Shown piece by piece: positions 46,001 through 53,410 of a stretch of DNA of 64,000 nucleotides. The notes under the pieces are model-generated. The model had not been told where the DNA came from and made no database searches. It saw only the letters and a program-made list of their open reading frames with translations. The stretch is from Streptomyces angustmyceticus (GTDB lineage Bacteria; Actinomycetota; Actinomycetes; Streptomycetales; Streptomycetaceae), in contig NZ_CP082945.1 of the NCBI RefSeq assembly GCF_019933235.1, forward strand, positions 1,178,001 to 1,242,000, written 5' to 3'. Positions within the stretch are counted from its first letter, which is position 1; the number at the start of each line of letters is the position of its first letter. The translations under genes and the position numbers were made by a program.

Positions 46001-47441
46001 CGCCGGCGATCAGCGCGTAGGCGGGCGCGAACTCGGCGACGGCGGCGAGCTGTTCGCGCCGCAGCTCGGGCGGCGCGAAGCCCAGCAGGCCGACGCCCCA
46101 GGGCCGCTCGCCCAGCCGTTCGGCGGTCTCGGCCAGCAGTCGGCGCACCTGCCCGCCGTCCATGACGGCGAGCGCGAGGAAGGGCAGCCCGCCCCCGGCG
46201 GCGACGGCTTCGGCGAAGGCGGACTCGTCGCTGACCCGGGTCATCGGCCCCTGGGCCACCGGAAGGTGACGGGCTCCGGGGCGCGGCGCGAGCGGCCGGG
46301 TGCGGGCCGCCGCGGCGAGGTGCCCGGTGACGGCGGAGCGTACGGCCTGGACGACGCCGCCGGTGGTGCGGTGCCGCGCGGCGAGACGGGCGGCGAACGC
46401 CCCGTCCTGGCCGACGGGGAGCAGCTGGGTCCGCAGGTCCCGGGCGCCGAGGAGGGCGGCGACGCGGTCGGGGCCGGTGTCCGCCCCGGCGCTCGCGTCG
46501 TCGTCCTCTCCGGCGTCGTCCCCTCCGGTGCCCGCGGCGGCCGCGGGGGCGGCGAGGTCGGGGCGGGTGAGGACGCGGTGCCCGGCGACGAGGCTGGTCT
46601 CGCTGCCGTCCATGGCCCGGATCGCGGCGGCGACCGCACCGGGCAGCCGGGCCGCCCCCTCGGTGGTGAGCGCGAGTTGGGAGTCGAGGAGCACCCCGGC
46701 CGCGCCGCCGGCGACGGCCGCGGCGGCGGTGTGCGGACCGATCCCCCCGGCGGCGAGCACCGGGACCGTCACGGACGGGTCGGCCAGGACGCGGGACAGC
46801 AGGACGCAGGTGGTGAGTTCGCCCACCCGGCCGCCCGACTCGTGGCCCCGGGCGACCAGCGCGGTGGCGCCCGCGGCACACGCCGCCGCGGCCTCCTCGG
46901 GGCTGGTGACCTCGGCCCACACCCGGCGCCGCCCGCCGCCGGCCCAGTCGTCGGGACCCGGGACCGCGCCGCGGCCGGTGGCGGCGTACGCCCGCGGGTC
47001 GGCGAGCAGGACGGTGTCGGTCCCCTCGGGCAGGTCGGCGGGCGTCAGCGGGCACCCGGCCGGCACCCGGACCCCGTGCCGTAATCGGCCGAGCCGGCCG
47101 AGCGCGTCGCGCGCGGCACCGGCGTCCCGCCCGAGGTCCAGCAGCCCGAGCGCGCCCGCGCGTTCGGCCGCCACGACGATCCGGTCCGCCGGCTCCCCGA
47201 AGGGCGAGAGCGCGACGACGAGGTCACGGCCGGTGGACTCCGGACGGGCCGGCGCGGCAGCGGCGGTGCCCGGCCCGGCGGAACCTGCGGCCCGCCCGGC
47301 CGGCGCGACCACGGGCCGGGCGGTGGAGTCGGTGGCACCAGGGGCGGAACCGGTGGAGCCGGGAGTGGAGCCGGTGGTGCCGGAACCGGGATCACCGGAG
47401 CCGGAGAGGGGGGTGCCGGCGAGAGGGGGCCAGGGGGCCAC
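40032..47441 (-). CDS. First lipid/polyketide synthase: tandem flavin barrels-KS-AT-ACP-KR (PUFA/hglE type)
   Basis: The 2469-residue protein starts at GTG 47441, preceded by AAGGAG; a longer frame to 47555 is proline-rich and unlikely. Two nitronate-monooxygenase/PfaD-like segments come first, one around VARGHESGGRVG and LAAGGIGPHTAAAA (about 60-320) and one around LPVAQGPMTRVSDES, EGQECGGHIGPR and LFAGGIHDACTAA (about 380-680). Then come the ketosynthase (Cys near 944 in DAACASSL), acyltransferase (GHSYGEL near 1395), one PUFA-type carrier domain (DLSVDSIKRVEI, Ser near 1835) and a ketoreductase (LLTGGARGITART near 2197, YAAANDALD). The flavin barrels could act as built-in enoyl reductases. 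It belongs with the PUFA-like clusters known in several Streptomyces. Confidence 0.9.
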   Translation of the reverse strand: MAPWPPLAGTPLSGSGDPGSGTTGSTPGSTGSAPGATDSTARPVVAPAGRAAGSAGPGTAAAAPARPESTGRDLVVALSPFGEPADRIVVAAERAGALGLLDLGRDAGAARDALGRLGRLRHGVRVPAGCPLTPADLPEGTDTVLLADPRAYAATGRGAVPGPDDWAGGGRRRVWAEVTSPEEAAAACAAGATALVARGHESGGRVGELTTCVLLSRVLADPSVTVPVLAAGGIGPHTAAAAVAGGAAGVLLDSQLALTTEGAARLPGAVAAAIRAMDGSETSLVAGHRVLTRPDLAAPAAAAGTGGDDAGEDDDASAGADTGPDRVAALLGARDLRTQLLPVGQDGAFAARLAARHRTTGGVVQAVRSAVTGHLAAAARTRPLAPRPGARHLPVAQGPMTRVSDESAFAEAVAAGGGLPFLALAVMDGGQVRRLLAETAERLGERPWGVGLLGFAPPELRREQLAAVAEFAPAYALIAGGRPAQAAPLEAAGTRTYLHVPAPGLLERYLAEGARRFVFEGQECGGHIGPRASFPLWEEQIERLTTHAGTHGGTAADLDLLFAGGIHDACTAAMAAAAAAPLAELGARVGVLMGTAYLFTQEAVATGAVLPGFQDTALACDRTVLLRTAPGHATRCAETAYTEEFAAAERRLAARGTDPRARWEELERRNLGRLRLASKGLRHTDGGRPAPVGEREQLREGLYMLGQAATARSATTTVAALHTAVTEGATAQLAARAAEFPAPDGQWDRGRGPAAEPLDIAIVGMACVYPGAPDAARFWTNVVAGVDSVTEVPAERWDAATYHDPDPARAGERTPSRWGGFLPAVPFDALAHGIPPASLTAIEPVQLLALEAAAKALADAGYAERDFDRARTSVVFGAEAGTELAGAYGLRALHPAYLGDLPPALDAELPRLTEDSFPGVLANVIAGRIASRLDLGGANCTVDAACASSLAALDLACRQLRDHDADMALCGGADVHNGINDYLMFASVRALSPTGRCRPFDAAADGIALGEGVGALVLKRLADAERDGDRIYAVVKAVGTSSDGRSLGLTAPRPEGQRRALDRAYRRAGISPAQVGLLEAHGTGTVVGDTAELGVLTEMFEEAGAAPGSCTLGSVKSQIGHTKCAAGLAGLIKAARAVHTGVRPPTLHLTRPAADAGPFRFDAGGAGPWPVPVGRRIAGVSAFGFGGTNYHAVLAGYDGAPEPAHTLTHWPAELFCFRGADRSAAVRAMERLAARLADNDAAGRPWPLRDLAADTAAAQGPVQLCVVAEDLDDLAGKLAAARRFETTEGVYPRRPDADPGQVAFLFPGQGSQRTGMMGELFLAFPALRGLLDDADPDCVAAMFPPTAFTAERRAAQQAALTDTRVAQPALGLASAAAHRLLTTLGVRPDCAAGHSYGELTALWAACAYDTATLLRLSARRGEAILAAAGADPGAMAAVLAAPARVRDLIHGSGAVVANHNAPEQSVLSGPTDAVEAAVTALRTAGLDARRLPVACAFHSPQLGPARDALAAELSAAQVSVPAFPVWSGATARPYDPAASAVRDTLAGQVAAPVRFVEQIEDMYAAGVRTFVEAGPGRVLTGLVGRILDGRPHTAVPLDVPGEPGLARLPHVLARLAAAGVPIDPEPLFRGRAEPLPADPPRRPGWLVDGHLVRTADGACLPGGLRPARRVDPRPAGDGTAPGSGTASGDAARQAAVLEYLRASRELVAAQRDVVLRYLGDSGEVGRPSWRGEPAEAGEAGEWGRGAAVVPPVSGAERAVGSSGVVPAGADAGAGYGDGAGHENGAAAHGQLPAAVAPPLSPAELLDAVREIIHTRTGYPHEMLDAGLDLEADLSVDSIKRVEIIGALADRIGLPQDADGAMESAVEQLARVKTISGIVDWIAAARSEPGAGAPAAAEPARPLVPSELPAPPEPFEPAGTVPAPPSRAAVPVPEPPGVGTPATLVSPPTFVTPLAGTGVGAGAGAGAGAGAVTGADGVLTPRPPTRSLVEVAPLGPPDGRPPAEVVAGSDFTVVEDGQGVALALAALLESHGARVRTVPAERLAEAAADGVGGLIDLSALRAGRGAVLPGQYAGLRTALTGGARWLLLATAAGGTFGHDATGDAPDPLPGAGLRGFARTAALEYPGVLIRAVDIDPKDRPERVAAHLLAELCAPGEPVVVGRTNGTRTTLRTVPAPLSHDGPATGRPPLDAGSVVLLTGGARGITARTAHALARAHGCHIELLGRTPPDEHPEDPALAHAHDRIALRAALIAQGLRRPAQIEAAATRVLARREITATLAALAPLAASVRYHAADVTDPAAVRAVVDDIRHRHGRLDGIVHGAGTLEDKLLRDKDPASFARVFATKVDGARHLLEAAGDDTGFLVLFGSVAGVFGNRGQADYAAANDALDTLARAWSARTAGRVLAVDWGPWAADGGGMVTPELERAYARRGIPLLDPGAAADALLAELAHGTSPQVVLAAEADGEATGDA
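41532..41567. repeat. Six copies of GGCACC inside the first synthase
   Basis: Six perfect GGCACC hexamers encode an alternating Gly-Ala stretch (AGAGAGAGAG region) in the linker between carrier and ketoreductase domains. Hexamers preserve the frame and are prone to slippage. Confidence 0.85.
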
Positions 47442-47535
47442 GGGCGCTCCTTCTGCTGGGGGCGGACACGCTCTACCACTGCCACCTGCGGTAACCAGCG
47501 GTAGGCGGTCGGCCGGGCCCGCTGATGCCGCGTTG

Positions 47536-47565
47536 CATGGTGGAGCCACCCCCATGCACTGTCAA
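47536..47565 (-). promoter_or_regulatory. Possible promoter of the lipid-synthase operon
   Basis: On the minus strand TTGACA (47565-47560) is a perfect -35 box; a poor -10 (around CACCAT) lies 17 bases on. Transcription from here would give a leader of about 90 bases before the GTG at 47441. The weak -10 makes this tentative. Confidence 0.35.
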
Positions 47566-47834
47566 CGCACGCGCATCAGGCGGTAGTTGATTCCGCCAAG
47601 GTCACCACGGCGCCGCGCCGGCCGCGCCGCCACCCCCTCACCTGGGCGGACGCGCTCCCGAGGACGGGCTCCCGGCACCGCGGCTGGCCGGAAATACACC
47701 AGGGTGGCACAGTGCACCAGCGGCTCGCCGCGCAGATAGCGGCCGACCTCACCCGGCGCGGTCAGCGCGTAGCGGTTCTCCGTATGCCAGATGGTCTCGC
47801 CGCACACCAAGTTCACCCAGTCGTCGAGCGCCAT
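47562..47834 (-). CDS. Possible small protein of unknown family
   Basis: From ATG 47834 the frame encodes 90 residues starting MALDDWVNLVCGETIWHTENRYAL and including APGEVGRYLRGEPLVHCATLVYF. The first 50 residues look like genuine protein; the basic tail (ARPRERVRPGEGVAARPARR) does not. It might be the end of a once longer gene or an insertion-related fragment, since a transposase remnant lies next to it on the other strand. I do not recognise it. Confidence 0.3.
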   Translation of the reverse strand: MALDDWVNLVCGETIWHTENRYALTAPGEVGRYLRGEPLVHCATLVYFRPAAVPGARPRERVRPGEGVAARPARRRGDLGGINYRLMRVR

Positions 47835-47860
47835 GCCTGCCACCAACGCCACACTGCGCA

Positions 47861-47955
47861 AGCCGGTTCAACCGCCTCAAGGGCTTCCACAGCATCGCCT
47901 TCCGACACGAGAAGACCGCTACCTCTTACGAGGCAGCGGTCACCCTCGCATCATT
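47861..47955 (+). pseudogene. C-terminal fragment of an IS5-family transposase
   Basis: The plus strand reads SRFNRLKGFHSIAFRHEKTA then TSYEAAVTLASF. IS5-type transposases end with ERCFNRLKxFRxIATRYEKTATSYxAxVxLASxLLW, so about 30 residues of the extreme C-terminus survive. No catalytic residues other than the terminal Glu region, and no inverted repeats, remain. It marks a past insertion at the border between the lipid-synthase operon and the toxin locus. Confidence 0.7.
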
Positions 47956-48076
47956 CCCGCTCGGGGCAGGAATCGCGCGAAGACGGACCCTGGTACGGCA
48001 ACTGCGGTGGCGGTGAAACGAGTTCACGCCGCGTCCGCACTTCCGCTCACTCCGTTTCCGTCGACACCCCTCAGCG
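47956..48076. other. Short unassigned spacer
   Basis: Nothing recognisable lies between the transposase fragment and the end of the immunity gene. Confidence 0.4.
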
Positions 48077-48436
48077 TCAGGGAGTTCCTGGCAGGTGGCC
48101 GAGCCGTGAAGGAGCGTCATTGTAGCCGTCATCCTCGCGCCATTGCGGCCGACCGGAGATGACGAAACTGGAGATTCCATGACCCAGCAGGTAGAGACTC
48201 TGCACATCAACCTCGATGTCGAGCGCTTCACTGATCCGTCGGGCGTCCTCTTCCGTCCCCTGCCTGATCACCAAACCGTCATACATCCGCTTGATGCACA
48301 TGTGCTCAACTCCCGCAAAGAGAATATCGATACGTGTACCGTATTCCTCGCGAGAACTCCTCAGCAACAGGCGCCGATGACTGACAGTATATTGCCAAAC
48401 CTTGAATCGTCGATCCGATTCATAGACCTCTACCAC
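48077..48436 (-). CDS. Immunity protein for the adjacent RHS toxin
   Basis: The 119-residue protein starts at GTG 48436, nine bases after the toxin stop, with AAAGAGATAGG as ribosome-binding site inside the toxin's last codons. It contains FKVWQYTVSHRRLLLRSS, TRIDILFAGVEHMCIKRMYDGLVIRQG and YLLGHGISSFVISG. This pattern recurs in uncharacterised proteins next to actinobacterial toxins. It is cytoplasmic and should bind and neutralise the C-terminal toxin domain encoded just upstream. Base composition is clearly richer in A/T than in the flanking genes, as is usual for exchanged toxin-immunity cassettes. The role is inferred from position and family resemblance. Confidence 0.7.
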   Translation of the reverse strand: MVEVYESDRRFKVWQYTVSHRRLLLRSSREEYGTRIDILFAGVEHMCIKRMYDGLVIRQGTEEDARRISEALDIEVDVQSLYLLGHGISSFVISGRPQWREDDGYNDAPSRLGHLPGTP

Positions 48437-48445
48437 GCGACGAAC

Positions 48446-51400
48446 CTATCTCTTTCCCGGCTTTCTCGGAACTATACTATCCCAGTCCGGCTCAGGGAGT
48501 GACGACCTGGGCACTTTCTCGCCATTATGATAGAAATCCACGTTATTCCAGTCGAGATTTTCGAGCCTCGCATGCCAGGCAAGCTCGTACATCTCCCACT
48601 GCGTGGCCTTGTAACCTCCCCACGGAGCACCGGCCTTTACGGCGGACTCGAAAGCCTTCGCATAATCTCCCGTATCCGCGTGTTTGAATCCGTCGAGCGC
48701 TACGGCAACCCGGCCATTGTTTCGCAACCTGTGGGACACCTCACTCTGCCACTGGGCGACCGGACCGTAAGGGCCATCGGCGACAACTTGAGCATATTTG
48801 GGATCGTTGAACGTAACCGACCCCTCAATTTTTTTGGCGAGTTCCTCACATGGGTCATGAATACCCAGAACCAAGACCTCACACGGGCTGAGGCCCAGTG
48901 GGTCTGTCCACGCGAAGGGGTTCGAGACATATGCGTACTGGTTGGGATCAGCAGCCAACCCAAGAGGGTCGGCACTGATGTAGCGACCGGTCTCCGGTTC
49001 GTAATAGCGGTGGAAATTATAATGAAGACCAGATTCCGGGTCGAAGTATTGGCCGGGAAATCGGAGGGGCGTGTAGGCCGCACTGTCCGCGGCCCAGGTC
49101 GCGATGCCGCCCAGCGTGGAGCGAGCATGCCAGGCAAGATTTCCGGTCTCGTCGAGGAGCTCGGTGGGAGTGCCGACGAGGTCAGTGACAATCGCGAAGA
49201 AGCGCTGGTCCACTTCTTCTTGATGCGCATGAGCCGCAGTCTTGCGTTCGGTCTGCGCCAGAGGGTGTCTGCCGTCGTAGTCCCAAGTGAGGGTAACGCT
49301 ACTTGGCAGGTCCGCGGATGTCGTTGTCTGTTCCGCAAGGTTGCTGCCGTCCCAGGTGAAATCAACCTGCTCAAGAATCGCCCCATCAGCAGCTAGGCGC
49401 TTCTTCGCGATACGGCGGCCGAGCGGGTCGTAGTAGTAACGCCACAGCTGCCCGTCAGGAGTGATGACGCCGGTGAGACGGTCCTCGGCGTCCCACGTAT
49501 AGCGCCACGTGTCGGGTTTACGGGACGGTCGCTTCTTCTGACGGAGGGTGACGCGCCCTTGAGCATCGTATTCGTAGCGGATTGCCCCGGCGCGGTTGAT
49601 GCGAGTTCCGGTATAGGTACGCTCGCCGCTGGCTTCAGGAGCCGGGTGGTTGTCGGGCCAGGTGGTGTGGGTCTGATTGCCGGCCGTGTCATACGCGTAG
49701 GTCGCGGTCCAGTTGTGGGAGGAATCGGTGGTGACCCGACCGGCGGTGTCGAGTTCGAAGTGACGGGCTCCGTCAAGATGGTCTTCAATGCCGATGAGGT
49801 AGCCGTCCGCGCGGTAGGTATACGCGCGGTGTTGGATGGTTTCGGCAGGAGAGGCGACGTGCTGGTCGGTGAGCCGGCCGACGGCATCGTAGGCGTGGGT
49901 GAAGGTGGTGTCGCCGAAGGTGCGGGAGGTTTCCCGGCCGAGCGCATCGTGGGCGAAGGCCAGGCTACGGCCGGAGGTGTCGAGTCTGGTCCGCTGTCCC
50001 ACTGCGTTGTAAGTCCATCGGCTCACCGCGCCGGTGGGGGTTGTCCGCGATATTCGACGGCCCAAAGGGTCATAGCCGAAGGTGCTGGTGCGACCGTTCA
50101 CCGACTCGGCAACGAGCCGACCGAACTCATCACGAGCATAAGTGAGATCACCGTCCGGTCCGGTGATCTCTGCCAGACGGCCGGCGGCATCGTAGGTGAA
50201 GGTGGTGAGTTCGCCCTCGACATCTTTGGTGACGGTGCGGCCCAGCGCATCGTGGGTGAAGCGGATCGTGTGACCGAGTGCAGTGGTGCGTGAAGTCAGC
50301 CGGCCCGCCGCGTCATGCGTATAGGCCTGGGTGCGGTTGCCGAAGTCGGTCTCGGAGATCAGACGCCCGGCCTCGTCGTACTCGTAGCGCCAGGTCAGCC
50401 CTTGCGGGTTGATGACCTTCATCAGCTTGAGTTCGGTGTCGCGCAGGAACTCGTAGCGAGCGCCGTCCGGGTCGGTGCGCGCCTTCAGCTGATCGAAGTG
50501 GTCGTACTCGAATGTGGTGACCCGGCCCAAGGCGTCGGTGTGGCTGGTGCAGTTCCCCTCACCGTCGTAGGTCCAGGATTCTCGAGTGGCATCCGGGTTC
50601 TGGCGAACCGCGAGGCGCCCTTCGGATGTCCAGCGATAGCGGGTGGTGTTGCCGAGTGGGTCGGTGACGGAGGTGGTACGACCGAAGCGGTCCCTGCGGA
50701 AATGCGTGGCGGCGCCGAGAGAGTCAGTGACTACGAGCGGGAGACCGGCCTCGTCGCACTCGATACGAGACGTACTGCCCAGCGGGTCGGTGACGGAGGT
50801 GAGGTGGCCACGTTCGTCATGGGTGAAGCGGGTGGTTTGACCAGCCGGATCGGTGACGGCGATCCGGTTGCCCTTGGCGTCGTACTCCTGACGGGAGGTG
50901 AGGCCATCGGGACCCGTGACTTCCGCCGGGAGGCCGAGGCCGGTGTAGGTGGCGGTACTGCCGGATCCGTCCGGGCGGACGACTGAGACGACGTGACCGT
51001 CTCCGTCGTAGGTCAGGTGTGTGGTGTTGCCTAGGGCGTCGATGATCTGCAGAGGACGGTCGTGCGGGTCGTAGGTGGTGCGCGTGGTGTTGCCGAGTGG
51101 ATCGGTGATCGCGATGACCTGCAGGCGGTCGTTGACGAGGTACCGGGTGCGAGCACCTTCTCCGTTGGTGTGCACGGTGATGTGGTGCCCGGTTTCGGGG
51201 TCGGCCTCGCCGTAGGTGAACCGGTTCGCCAGGTGCCCCTCAGCCCCGGATTGGAAGGTGCACCGGTGGCGATGGTCATAGGTGTACTCGTAGCGGGAAT
51301 CACGGGAGTCGACCCAGGCCGTCATTCGGTGCTCGGCGTCGTATTCGAACCGCGTCACCGCCCCAGTGGAACCAGTGACATCGATGAGATTGCCCACCTC

Positions 51401-53230
51401 GTCGTGCCCGTAGGACCGGATCAGCTGGTCCGACCCGTCCTCCGCCGCGCCTGCCAGGTGCAGGGCGGTGAGGCGGCCGTGGTCGTCACAGGTGAGCTTG
51501 AGCTCGTAGCCCGCGGTGTGGCGGATCGCGTACGGGATGCCGGTCTCGTCCGCGTAGTCGAAGGTGATCCGGTGCCCGTTGCGGTCGATGATTTCGTCGG
51601 GCAAGGCAAGGCCGGGCACATGCAGGGCGTCGCTGAAGTAGCGGGTCTGACCGGTTTCCGGGTCATCGACGGCCCAGTCACCCTGCTCGGTGCGCGTCAG
51701 CGGCCAGCGCGGACCGTTCTTCGGCACCACCCGCTCGCCGACCTGCGGGGTGGCATAGCGCAGGAGCATCCCGGTGTCGGTGACGAAAACGACCTCTTCG
51801 GAGTCGATCTCCAAGCGCTGATCGACGGTTGAGGACCAGGACGGCCCGATGTGCCGTCCGGTGCGGGTCGAGGACTCGTATCTGCGGGTGAACAGCAAGG
51901 GGAGGGCGCCGGGCAGGGCAATGTCGGTCTGAGAGAGGAACACCTTCCCTGTGGCCAGGTCGACCGGGTCGGTACCGTCTGTGCACTTCCCCTCGTCCTT
52001 GCGGGTGCTGGCGTGGGGATGCTCCGCATCCGCCTGCTTTGCGGCGGCGCTCTTCGTGGGCCTTCTGGTCGGTCCCTTCGGGTCCAGAGAAGTGCTCCCT
52101 CCACCGCCCGAGCCACCACCGTTGGGGGCTTTGGGATCCTTTGCGCCTCCCTTGCCGAGGCCGTTGAAGCGCTCTGCGAGGCTCCTGTCATTGTCTTGGT
52201 GGTTCTTGACCATCTCCTTGAGGCCACGGGTCATGTTGTCGTCGAGGTGCTTGGCGGTTTTCTTCACCCCGTCCTCGAGGCCCTCGATGACCTTATCCAG
52301 GCACGCGTTGGCCGCATCGGCGATGGCATCCTTGCCCCGAGTGCGGCCGTGATGGCTCTTGGCCCGGCCGATCTTTCCGCCGGCCTTGTTCCGGAACGTG
52401 CCGCTCGCGCCCTGCAGGCTCGTGACGACCTTGTGGTGCTCCTCCGGATCATGACTGAACCCGCTGCTGCCGCCCGTCCCAGCACTGCCACCGGACCCGC
52501 CGAGCCCGCCCCCACGGCGGCCACCAGCGCTGAGGAGCTCCATCGGGTTCTCGGCAGCAGATTTGGCCGAGTCCTTGGCGTCCTGGATGCCCTGGCCGAA
52601 GCCGTCCTTGCCGGCCTTCGCGGTCCGGCCGAGGTCCACACCGTCCTGAACGCCGAGAGCGTTACCACCGAGCTGGACCACCAGGTCCCCGACCATCGCG
52701 CCGAGCGCCTCCTCGACCGGGGTCAGCGCGATGCTGACCACCTCCTCGGCGACCGCCTGGCAGACCTCCTTGAAGAGCCGCTTGACGATCACGCGGGTGG
52801 CCTGCGTCGCCGCCAGAGCCCCGACCTCGGACAGCCCAAGGGTGAAGGGAGCCGCAGCCTGCGCGGCGATCACCTCTGCGGCCAGAATGCCGAGTTGGAC
52901 CAGGGCACCGATCTTGGCACCTTCGATGAGGACGGCGACGCCGTCCATCGCCGTGCCCGCCATACGACCGCATTCGGCGAGTCCCTTGAGATGCTTGCCG
53001 TTGATCTTTCCCCAGTGTGCGTTGAGCGCCTCGACGGCCAAGGAGCCGCCGGCCGACCCCACCAGACCCTGGATCGCGGTGTGCGCCTCGTTCGCGCCCT
53101 CGTCGATGTCGTCAGCGAACTCCCGCATGGCCGAAGCCATTTCGCGGTAGTCGTCCTCATCCACATTCGGCCACGACACCCCGATGATGTCGAGAACCTC
53201 ATCCGCCCACCCAGGCAGCACAACACCCAC
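48446..53230 (-). CDS. RHS-repeat polymorphic toxin
   Basis: The product is about 1594 residues. The N-terminus (LPGWADEVLDIIGVSWPNVDEDDYREMA) is a WXG100-like segment with hydrophobic helices to about 190, suggesting type VII-linked export. A Gly-rich linker and a DUF6531 domain follow (DPVDLATGKVFLSQTDIALPG, near 420). About 25 YD/RHS repeats (620-1370; for example TDPLGNTTRTTYD) form the cage, closed by the RHS core RYISADPLGLAADPNQYAY and PFAWTDPLGL. The last 148 residues are the toxin tip, with RVAVALDGF, TQWEMYEL and DWNNVDFYHNGEKV, similar to what I recall as polymorphic toxin type 27. GTG 53230 fits relatives better than GTG 53242. The tip is A/T-richer. Confidence 0.9.
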   Translation of the reverse strand: MGVVLPGWADEVLDIIGVSWPNVDEDDYREMASAMREFADDIDEGANEAHTAIQGLVGSAGGSLAVEALNAHWGKINGKHLKGLAECGRMAGTAMDGVAVLIEGAKIGALVQLGILAAEVIAAQAAAPFTLGLSEVGALAATQATRVIVKRLFKEVCQAVAEEVVSIALTPVEEALGAMVGDLVVQLGGNALGVQDGVDLGRTAKAGKDGFGQGIQDAKDSAKSAAENPMELLSAGGRRGGGLGGSGGSAGTGGSSGFSHDPEEHHKVVTSLQGASGTFRNKAGGKIGRAKSHHGRTRGKDAIADAANACLDKVIEGLEDGVKKTAKHLDDNMTRGLKEMVKNHQDNDRSLAERFNGLGKGGAKDPKAPNGGGSGGGGSTSLDPKGPTRRPTKSAAAKQADAEHPHASTRKDEGKCTDGTDPVDLATGKVFLSQTDIALPGALPLLFTRRYESSTRTGRHIGPSWSSTVDQRLEIDSEEVVFVTDTGMLLRYATPQVGERVVPKNGPRWPLTRTEQGDWAVDDPETGQTRYFSDALHVPGLALPDEIIDRNGHRITFDYADETGIPYAIRHTAGYELKLTCDDHGRLTALHLAGAAEDGSDQLIRSYGHDEVGNLIDVTGSTGAVTRFEYDAEHRMTAWVDSRDSRYEYTYDHRHRCTFQSGAEGHLANRFTYGEADPETGHHITVHTNGEGARTRYLVNDRLQVIAITDPLGNTTRTTYDPHDRPLQIIDALGNTTHLTYDGDGHVVSVVRPDGSGSTATYTGLGLPAEVTGPDGLTSRQEYDAKGNRIAVTDPAGQTTRFTHDERGHLTSVTDPLGSTSRIECDEAGLPLVVTDSLGAATHFRRDRFGRTTSVTDPLGNTTRYRWTSEGRLAVRQNPDATRESWTYDGEGNCTSHTDALGRVTTFEYDHFDQLKARTDPDGARYEFLRDTELKLMKVINPQGLTWRYEYDEAGRLISETDFGNRTQAYTHDAAGRLTSRTTALGHTIRFTHDALGRTVTKDVEGELTTFTYDAAGRLAEITGPDGDLTYARDEFGRLVAESVNGRTSTFGYDPLGRRISRTTPTGAVSRWTYNAVGQRTRLDTSGRSLAFAHDALGRETSRTFGDTTFTHAYDAVGRLTDQHVASPAETIQHRAYTYRADGYLIGIEDHLDGARHFELDTAGRVTTDSSHNWTATYAYDTAGNQTHTTWPDNHPAPEASGERTYTGTRINRAGAIRYEYDAQGRVTLRQKKRPSRKPDTWRYTWDAEDRLTGVITPDGQLWRYYYDPLGRRIAKKRLAADGAILEQVDFTWDGSNLAEQTTTSADLPSSVTLTWDYDGRHPLAQTERKTAAHAHQEEVDQRFFAIVTDLVGTPTELLDETGNLAWHARSTLGGIATWAADSAAYTPLRFPGQYFDPESGLHYNFHRYYEPETGRYISADPLGLAADPNQYAYVSNPFAWTDPLGLSPCEVLVLGIHDPCEELAKKIEGSVTFNDPKYAQVVADGPYGPVAQWQSEVSHRLRNNGRVAVALDGFKHADTGDYAKAFESAVKAGAPWGGYKATQWEMYELAWHARLENLDWNNVDFYHNGEKVPRSSLPEPDWDSIVPRKPGKR

Positions 53231-53410
53231 GCGAAAGCACACCCCCGTACAGCAGTTGTTGGACCATCAGATCCTGTCAACTGCGCAAATGTTCCTCAAG
53301 TGAACTCCGAACCGCCCGGTCCGACGGCGTTCCGTATCCGGACAGCGCTACGAGACCACACAGGTCGGCACCAGGGACGGCAGATCGGGCACGCGGCGGC
53401 ATGCCATGCG

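Noticed and set aside
39993..47084. Plus-strand open frame of more than 2,300 codons opposite the first synthase gene
   Set aside because: It is an antisense shadow of a high-GC gene: Gly/Ala/Arg-rich composition, no domain motifs, and the minus strand encodes complete KS, AT, ACP and KR domains.
48143..48502. Plus-strand frame of 119 codons opposite the immunity gene
   Set aside because: The minus-strand frame has a proper ribosome-binding site, correct spacing from the toxin and family-like sequence; the plus frame has none of these.
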